Source: Candidatus Zambryskibacteria bacterium CG10_big_fil_rev_8_21_14_0_10_34_34 (GTDB lineage Bacteria; Patescibacteriota; Minisyncoccia; Phycocordibacterales; WO2-35-19). From it: DNA of 7,721 bases. The first letter of the stretch is position 1, and each line of letters starts with the position of its first letter. Shown piece by piece: positions 5,511 to 7,721 of this stretch. The stretch is taken from the NCBI GenBank assembly GCA_002771075.1, contig PCXM01000016.1:1-7721 (forward strand). The letters run 5' to 3'. The position numbers and the translations under genes were made by a program. The notes under the pieces were generated by a model. It saw only the letters and a program-made list of their open reading frames with translations, made no database searches and had not been told where the DNA came from.

Positions 5511-6041
5511 ATGAAAGAACCTAAAGAAAATAATCTCGCTTTTATAGACGGACAGAATTTGCATCTTGGAACGACTCAAAACAACTGGAAAGTTGACCTA
5601 TATAAATTTAGGATTTATTTGAAAGACAAATACAAAGTTAGGGAAGCGTATTATTTTTTAGGATATATATCAGAAGAACAGCAAGATTTATATAATAATC
5701 TGCAAAAAGCGGGATTTATTGTTTTATTCAAAGAACATAGTCCAAACTTAAAAGCCGAAAAGAAAGGAAACGTAGATACGGACATTGTTTTTGAAATAAT
5801 GAAAAACCTAATTGATAACAAAGATTTTGATAGAGTAGTTTTAGTTTCTGGCGATGGAGATTATAAAAAAGTTATAGATTATTTAATAAAGAAAGATAAA
5901 TTTAAGAAAATACTTTTTCCTAACAAAAAATTTGCTTCTTCTTTGTATAAAAATTTGACCGTAAAATTTTATGATTACCTTGAGGGTATTGATGTAAAAT
6001 CAAAAATAGAATATCTGCATAAAAAGAAAAAGGGACCTTAG
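5511..6041 (+). CDS. NYN-domain protein, putative metal-dependent ribonuclease (LabA/DUF88-like, 176 aa)
   Basis: NYN domains have the PIN-like nuclease fold and cut RNA with a metal held by conserved acidic residues. The family set is present: 'FIDGQNLHLG' (11-20; Asp13, Asn16), 'KGNVDTDIVFEIM' (85-97; Asp89, Asp91) and 'VLVSGDGDYKKVIDYL' (110-125; Asp115, Asp117). The domain fills residues 8 to about 158. A short lysine-rich tail (KKKKGP) ends the protein, and no second domain is attached. It is monocistronic, with its own extended -10 promoter and a terminator whose left arm overlaps the last codons. The start is fixed by the first ATG before 'LAFIDGQN' and by promoter position. Nuclease activity is expected from the residues; target and biological role are unknown. 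Confidence 0.88.
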   Translation: MKEPKENNLAFIDGQNLHLGTTQNNWKVDLYKFRIYLKDKYKVREAYYFLGYISEEQQDLYNNLQKAGFIVLFKEHSPNLKAEKKGNVDTDIVFEIMKNLIDNKDFDRVVLVSGDGDYKKVIDYLIKKDKFKKILFPNKKFASSLYKNLTVKFYDYLEGIDVKSKIEYLHKKKKGP

Positions 6042-6067
6042 GCACTAACACCGTTCGGTTCCTTTTT
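6027..6067 (+). terminator. Terminator overlapping the stop codon of the NYN gene
   Basis: AAAAAGGGACC (6027-6037) pairs with GGTTCCTTTTT (6057-6067) over 11 positions including one G-T wobble, around a 19-nt loop. The right arm ends in five T residues, so it can serve as the U-tract. The left arm lies in the final codons and the TAG (6039-6041) in the loop. The symmetric A/T flanks may allow action from both sides. Confidence 0.65.
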
Positions 6068-6168
6068 CGTCTGAATATGTCTGTATTATATACAAACGAA
6101 AATTAAAGTCAAATTTTTTCTGTGTTTTATAAAAAATATAGAAAATATGCCTAAAAATAAGGATTATG

Positions 6169-6188
6169 TTCAGGTTATGATAACTGAA
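6169..6188 (-). terminator. Weak hairpin just downstream of the tRNA
   Basis: TTCA-G-GTTA-TGA-TAAC-TGAA forms an 8-bp stem with one bulged G, starting 6 nt past the tRNA 3' end on the minus strand. A T-rich run (TTATTTTT) comes about 10 nt later and not directly after it. It may mark the 3' end of the tRNA transcript; support is modest. Confidence 0.35.
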
Positions 6189-6194
6189 TCAATG

Positions 6195-6268
6195 TCCGTC
6201 CTCTAGGATTCGAACCTAGGACCCCGGAGGTATAAGCTCCGTGCTCTAACCAACTGAGCTAAGGACGG
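6195..6268 (-). tRNA. tRNA-Ile, anticodon UAU (74 nt, no encoded CCA)
   Basis: A full cloverleaf folds without mismatches. The acceptor is CCGTCCT/AGGACGG with discriminator A73. The D arm is GCTC-AGTTGGTTA-GAGC with TA at 8-9. The anticodon stem is CGGAG/CTCCG with loop CTTATAC, the T stem CTAGG/CCTAG with loop TTCGAAT, and the variable region GGGTC. The anticodon at 34-36 is TAT, which reads AUA (isoleucine). Most bacteria read AUA with a CAU tRNA modified to lysidine by TilS, so a UAU species is uncommon. The C1-G72 end pair is also unlike most isoleucine tRNAs. CCA must be added after transcription, because the 3' flank reads CAT. Upstream lies an extended -10 promoter. AUA codons are frequent in the neighbouring genes. 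Confidence 0.93.
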
Positions 6269-6278
6269 ATATAACTAT

Positions 6279-6305
6279 ACTATATCAATAATTTGTTATA
6301 AACAA
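6279..6305 (-). promoter_or_regulatory. tRNA-Ile promoter with extended -10
   Basis: On the minus strand TTGTTT (6300-6305), a 15-nt spacer and TATAGT (6279-6284) preceded by TGA, an extended -10. Transcription would begin near 6272, leaving about a 4-nt leader for RNase P. A second, overlapping TATAGT (6274-6279) lies too close to the mature end to be useful. Confidence 0.5.
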
Positions 6306-6350
6306 CCTTAAAAAATAATAGAGCGATAAATACCACTCAAATTTTTGTAT

Positions 6351-6378
6351 GCACATCTCCGGTGTGCTCCCTATGGGA
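6351..6378. repeat. Two adjacent small hairpins in a GC-richer patch
   Basis: GCACA-TCTCCGG-TGTGC (6351-6367) is followed directly by TCCC-TAT-GGGA (6368-6378). The GCTCCCT..GG core recurs in the palindrome cluster at 7568-7577 (CTCCCTGCGG), hinting at the same class of short mobile or repeated palindromes. Confidence 0.35.
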
Positions 6379-6422
6379 CGTTATTGGAATCATTTTGATA
6401 CGAAATTAGGGTAGAGAATTCA

Positions 6423-6524
6423 TTAAATCTTTAATTTTTCTGACCACCCGTCAAATTTATATATCTCACAAATGGCGCTCTTAAAATTTTCAAAACTCTC
6501 TGGTTTATTAGGTATTCCTTCCAT
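6423..6524 (-). CDS. Possible 33-aa open frame or gene remnant
   Basis: MEGIPNKPESFENFKSAICE and 13 more residues ending 'WSEKLKI'. The composition is protein-like (mixed charged, aromatic and hydrophobic residues), but there is no Shine-Dalgarno, no promoter at the leaderless distance, and the length is near what chance allows. It could be the 5' remnant of a longer gene cut by a stop. Low confidence. Confidence 0.18.
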   Translation of the reverse strand: MEGIPNKPESFENFKSAICEIYKFDGWSEKLKI

Positions 6525-6595
6525 AATTATTTAATTATATAATAATAATGCATCGCTTCCATAATACCATTCTTGTGTTCTTATTAACATATTGT

Positions 6596-6623
6596 TTGAC
6601 AATGTAATTACATTGTGTATACT
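6596..6623 (+). promoter_or_regulatory. relB-yafQ promoter with 18-nt palindromic operator
   Basis: TTGACA (6596-6601), a 16-nt spacer and TATACT (6618-6623) make the best sigma70-type promoter in the window. Between and overlapping the boxes lies the perfect palindrome ACAATGTAATTACATTGT (6599-6616). A further TGTAAT half-site follows at 6625-6630. RelB-type antitoxins repress such sites, so this is the probable autoregulatory operator. Transcription near 6630 leaves about a 30-nt leader with only a weak AGG before relB. Confidence 0.75.
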
Positions 6624-6659
6624 TTGTAATATGCATTAAAAATAACAGGCTAATAATAT

Positions 6660-6932
6660 ATGAACTCAACATTAAACATAAGAATAGACAAGAAGCTTAA
6701 AGAGAATGCCGGTAAAATCCTCAAAAATATGGGCTTGGATATTTCTTCCGGAGTAAAGATGTTTTTATGCCAGGTGGTTAATACGAAGTCCATTCCCTTT
6801 GAACCAAAGATGCACTATGCAATGACACCGGAACAGGAAAGATGGGTAAGGAGACAGATTTTTGGTACTAAAAAAAATAACAAAGGGTATAAAAATGTAA
6901 AAGCTCTTTTTGATGATATACTTGAAGATTAA
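6660..6932 (+). CDS. relB: RelB/DinJ-family antitoxin (90 aa)
   Basis: The antitoxin half of a type II TA pair: it binds and inhibits the YafQ-like toxin encoded next and represses the shared promoter. The N-terminal ribbon-helix-helix is clear: 'STLNIRIDKKLKENAGKILKNMGLDISSGVKMFLCQVVNTKSIPFE' (3-48) is the standard RelB/DinJ dimerisation and DNA-binding unit. The C-terminal toxin-binding tail is 'MTPEQERWVRRQIFG' and 'VKALFDDILED'. Length suits the family (80-100 aa). The toxin gene begins 11 nt after the stop, in the antitoxin-first order. The palindromic operator upstream fits autoregulation. The ATG is chosen because the next methionine would remove the beta strand. Confidence 0.92.
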   Translation: MNSTLNIRIDKKLKENAGKILKNMGLDISSGVKMFLCQVVNTKSIPFEPKMHYAMTPEQERWVRRQIFGTKKNNKGYKNVKALFDDILED

Positions 6933-6943
6933 GGCATGGGTCA

Positions 6944-7222
6944 ATGTATATTATTACAGAAAGCAAAAAATTTAGAAGATCTGCTAGAAAGTATTTGCGT
7001 TCCGGAAGAATTAAGAGAGAAAATATTGAAAGTCTTGTTGAAATTTTGACAGTGGGAGGAAAGTTGGAATCAAAATACAGAGACCATGAATTAAAAGGAA
7101 AACTTCAGGGCGTGAGAGAATGTCATATAGAATCAGATTTGCTTCTTTTGTATCAAATGGACGAAGAAAATAGAACTCTATTCCTAATCAACATTGGTAG
7201 CCATTCCGAATTGTTTAAATGA
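6944..7222 (+). CDS. yafQ: YafQ-family mRNA interferase toxin (92 aa)
   Basis: A RelE-superfamily toxin that cuts mRNA in the translating ribosome; it is held inactive by the RelB/DinJ partner. The YafQ block 'YRDHELKGKLQGVRECHIESDLLLLYQM' (45-72) and the C-terminal 'GSHSELF' (85-91) are present. His48, His61, Asp65, His87 and Phe91 align with the catalytic residues of E. coli YafQ (His50, His63, Asp67, His87, Phe91). Two differences show: the Trp next to the catalytic Asp is Leu66, and the position of Arg83 is Asn83. The length of 92 aa equals that of E. coli YafQ. It is co-transcribed with relB, 11 nt downstream, with AAGG before the ATG. Intact reading frame and core residues suggest an active toxin; the substitutions may alter cutting strength or preference. 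Confidence 0.92.
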   Translation: MYIITESKKFRRSARKYLRSGRIKRENIESLVEILTVGGKLESKYRDHELKGKLQGVRECHIESDLLLLYQMDEENRTLFLINIGSHSELFK

Positions 7223-7289
7223 AAATCGAGGGCGTTAGAACTTCCTTTGTTATTTATCGCGCCAAATGGAATATGATTTTGGATTTTGT

Positions 7290-7328
7290 GGTCACGAATA
7301 AATTTGCTGACGCAAATTTTTCGCGACC
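7290..7328. repeat. Long hairpin, first of the mosaic
   Basis: GGTCACGAATAAATTTGC (7290-7307) pairs with GCAAATTTTTCGCGACC (7312-7328) around the loop TGAC. There is one A-C mismatch and one bulged T in about 17 pairs. Its right arm overlaps a second, alternative stem CGCGA (7322-7326)/TCGCG (7334-7338). Confidence 0.6.
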
Positions 7329-7381
7329 CCGGCTCGCGGTTTTTGCCTTTGCTTCGCAAAACAAAAACATCGCTGTGCCCA

Positions 7382-7431
7382 GCACCAATACTAAAAAATT
7401 CCAAGCAGTTGGAATTTTTTAGTATTGGTGC
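7382..7431. repeat. Perfect 23-bp hairpin, possible bidirectional terminator
   Basis: The arms 7382-7404 and 7409-7431 are exact reverse complements around a GCAG loop. The inner part, TTCCAA-GCAG-TTGGAA flanked by A6 and T6, has the shape of a bidirectional intrinsic terminator and could end the relB-yafQ transcript 160 nt after yafQ. The extra perfect outer arm exceeds what a terminator needs. Confidence 0.65.
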
Positions 7432-7462
7432 AGAAATATTAACCTTTGCGCGAACCTTTTTC

Positions 7463-7479
7463 CAATCGCGGAGCGATTG
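7463..7479. repeat. 7-bp hairpin with GGA loop
   Basis: CAATCGC-GGA-GCGATTG, perfect. The GC-GGA-GC centre recurs at 7526-7536 and, as GC-CGA-GC, at 7486-7504, with different outer arms. Confidence 0.5.
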
Positions 7480-7485
7480 ACCTTT

Positions 7486-7504
7486 CCACGCGCCGAGCGC
7501 GTGG
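7486..7504. repeat. 8-bp GC-rich hairpin with CGA loop
   Basis: CCACGCGC-CGA-GCGCGTGG, perfect, with 16 of 19 bases G/C. It is separated from the previous hairpin by only six bases (ACCTTT). CCTTT also precedes the earlier modules (7443, 7455), so each module may carry a short common flank. Confidence 0.5.
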
Positions 7505-7586
7505 TGGCTCGAAACCCAACCGTACGCGCGGAGCGCCTGCCAACGCCAACCTTGCACGCCTCGCACGCTCCCTGCGGTCGCGTGTA

Positions 7587-7673
7587 CAAAACCAAAAATT
7601 TCCTTACCTATCCATTTTCGGCGGGGGGTGTGGGGGGAGCCAACAAAAAATGGAAAGGAAATTTTTGGTTTTG
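7587..7673. repeat. 19+8-bp inverted repeat enclosing a G-run loop
   Basis: The outer arms 7587-7605 and 7655-7673 are perfect over 19 bp. Inside, after a 5-nt bulge on the left (7606-7610), TCCATTTT (7611-7618) pairs with AAAATGGA (7647-7654). The 28-nt loop contains GGGGGG-TGT-GGGGGG (7623-7637). Length and symmetry suggest a mini-element with terminal inverted repeats or a structured RNA; no transposase is present in the window. Confidence 0.6.
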
Positions 7674-7721
7674 CTTCGCCGCTTCAGACTACTAAAAGAG
7701 CAATCTTATTTTAACATTTTT

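Larger units (their letters stand above)
6306..6595. other. Intergenic stretch between the tRNA and the relB-yafQ operon
   Basis: AT-rich, no convincing gene. It holds two small adjacent hairpins (6351-6378) and one short minus-strand open frame (6423-6524). The remainder shows nothing I can name. Confidence 0.5.
7223..7721. other. Non-coding palindrome mosaic after yafQ
   Basis: About 500 bases without a credible gene; open frames here run through inverted repeats and look like artefacts. From 7290 to 7673 palindromes lie almost end to end: 7290-7328, 7339-7368 (GTTTTT...TTTGC-TTC-GCAAA...AAAAAC), 7382-7431, 7463-7479, 7486-7504, 7526-7536 (GCGC-GGA-GCGC), 7564-7584 (CACGC...GCGTG) and 7587-7673. 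Several share tri-nucleotide loops GGA or CGA inside GCGC arms. Composition swings from A/T-only arms to 43 of 60 G/C in 7481-7540, in a window otherwise near 30%. The pattern suggests repeated insertion of short palindromic elements. 7674-7721 shows nothing further. Confidence 0.7.

Noticed and set aside
6195..6268. tRNA as integration site for the relB-yafQ segment
   Set aside because: No direct repeat of the tRNA 3' end is found elsewhere in the window and no integrase is present.
7623..7637. Classical four-run G-quadruplex
   Set aside because: Only two G-runs are present, so a standard intramolecular three-tetrad form is not directly encoded; kept only as a possibility within the hairpin finding.
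7290..7673. CRISPR array or integron attC array
   Set aside because: There is no regularly spaced identical direct repeat, the palindromes differ in sequence and size, and no cas or integrase gene is visible.
7153..7695. Four open frames over the right end (minus 7153-7566; plus 7219-7422, 7286-7480, 7477-7695)
   Set aside because: They mutually overlap, run through perfect inverted repeats (the peptide 'ILKNS...LEFFSIGA' is just the hairpin translated) and match no family.

Overview
The window is AT-rich bacterial chromosome, most likely from a Patescibacteria/CPR (Parcubacteria-like) genome. That assignment is inference. It rests on the compact layout with 1-nt gaps between genes, start codons lying almost on top of their promoters, a MurE-like ligase without its usual N-terminal domain, a formamidopyrimidine-DNA glycosylase with a CCCH zinc finger, and a membrane-anchored lamin-tail-like protein with six cysteines of a kind I associate with Parcubacteria. 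No rRNA or other definitive marker is present.

Layout. (1) 163-4446, all on the minus strand and transcribed right to left: ruvA, a murE-like ligase, mutM, the lamin-tail-like surface protein, a 5'-truncated higB toxin and the higA antitoxin. The first four are separated by single nucleotides, so they look like one translationally coupled operon that mixes recombination, cell-wall, DNA-repair and envelope functions. higA also has its own promoter inside the end of higB. (2) rpsT (ribosomal protein S20) diverges from ruvA across a 59-nt bidirectional promoter. (3) 4767-5090 is a gene-poor stretch with two hairpins. (4) 5161-5385 is a small minus-strand gene with base composition unlike its neighbours, a near-perfect Shine-Dalgarno and its own terminator, which suggests a recent arrival. 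(5) 5511-6041 encodes a NYN-domain (LabA/DUF88-type) putative ribonuclease with its own promoter and a terminator overlapping its stop codon. (6) A tRNA-Ile with the rare UAU anticodon lies on the minus strand. (7) A complete relB-yafQ toxin-antitoxin operon follows, with an 18-nt perfect palindrome as probable operator. (8) 7223-7721 is non-coding and packed with back-to-back palindromes, including a perfect 23-bp hairpin, locally very GC-rich modules and a 19+8-bp hairpin with a G-run loop.

How it works together. Two type II toxin-antitoxin loci in different states bracket the window: a decayed higBA whose antitoxin keeps its promoter, and an intact relB-yafQ. A regulatory theme runs through the middle. 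An extended -10 element (TGnTATANT) precedes ruvA, rpsT, the NYN gene and the tRNA. At ruvA and the NYN gene (and at higA, with a TATACT box) it sits 6-7 nt from the ATG, which predicts leaderless mRNAs. The 74-aa gene and the TA operon at 6660 depart from this. The most unusual parts are the palindrome mosaic at the right end, the UAU tRNA, and the mRNA hairpin that would display the start site of the 74-aa gene.
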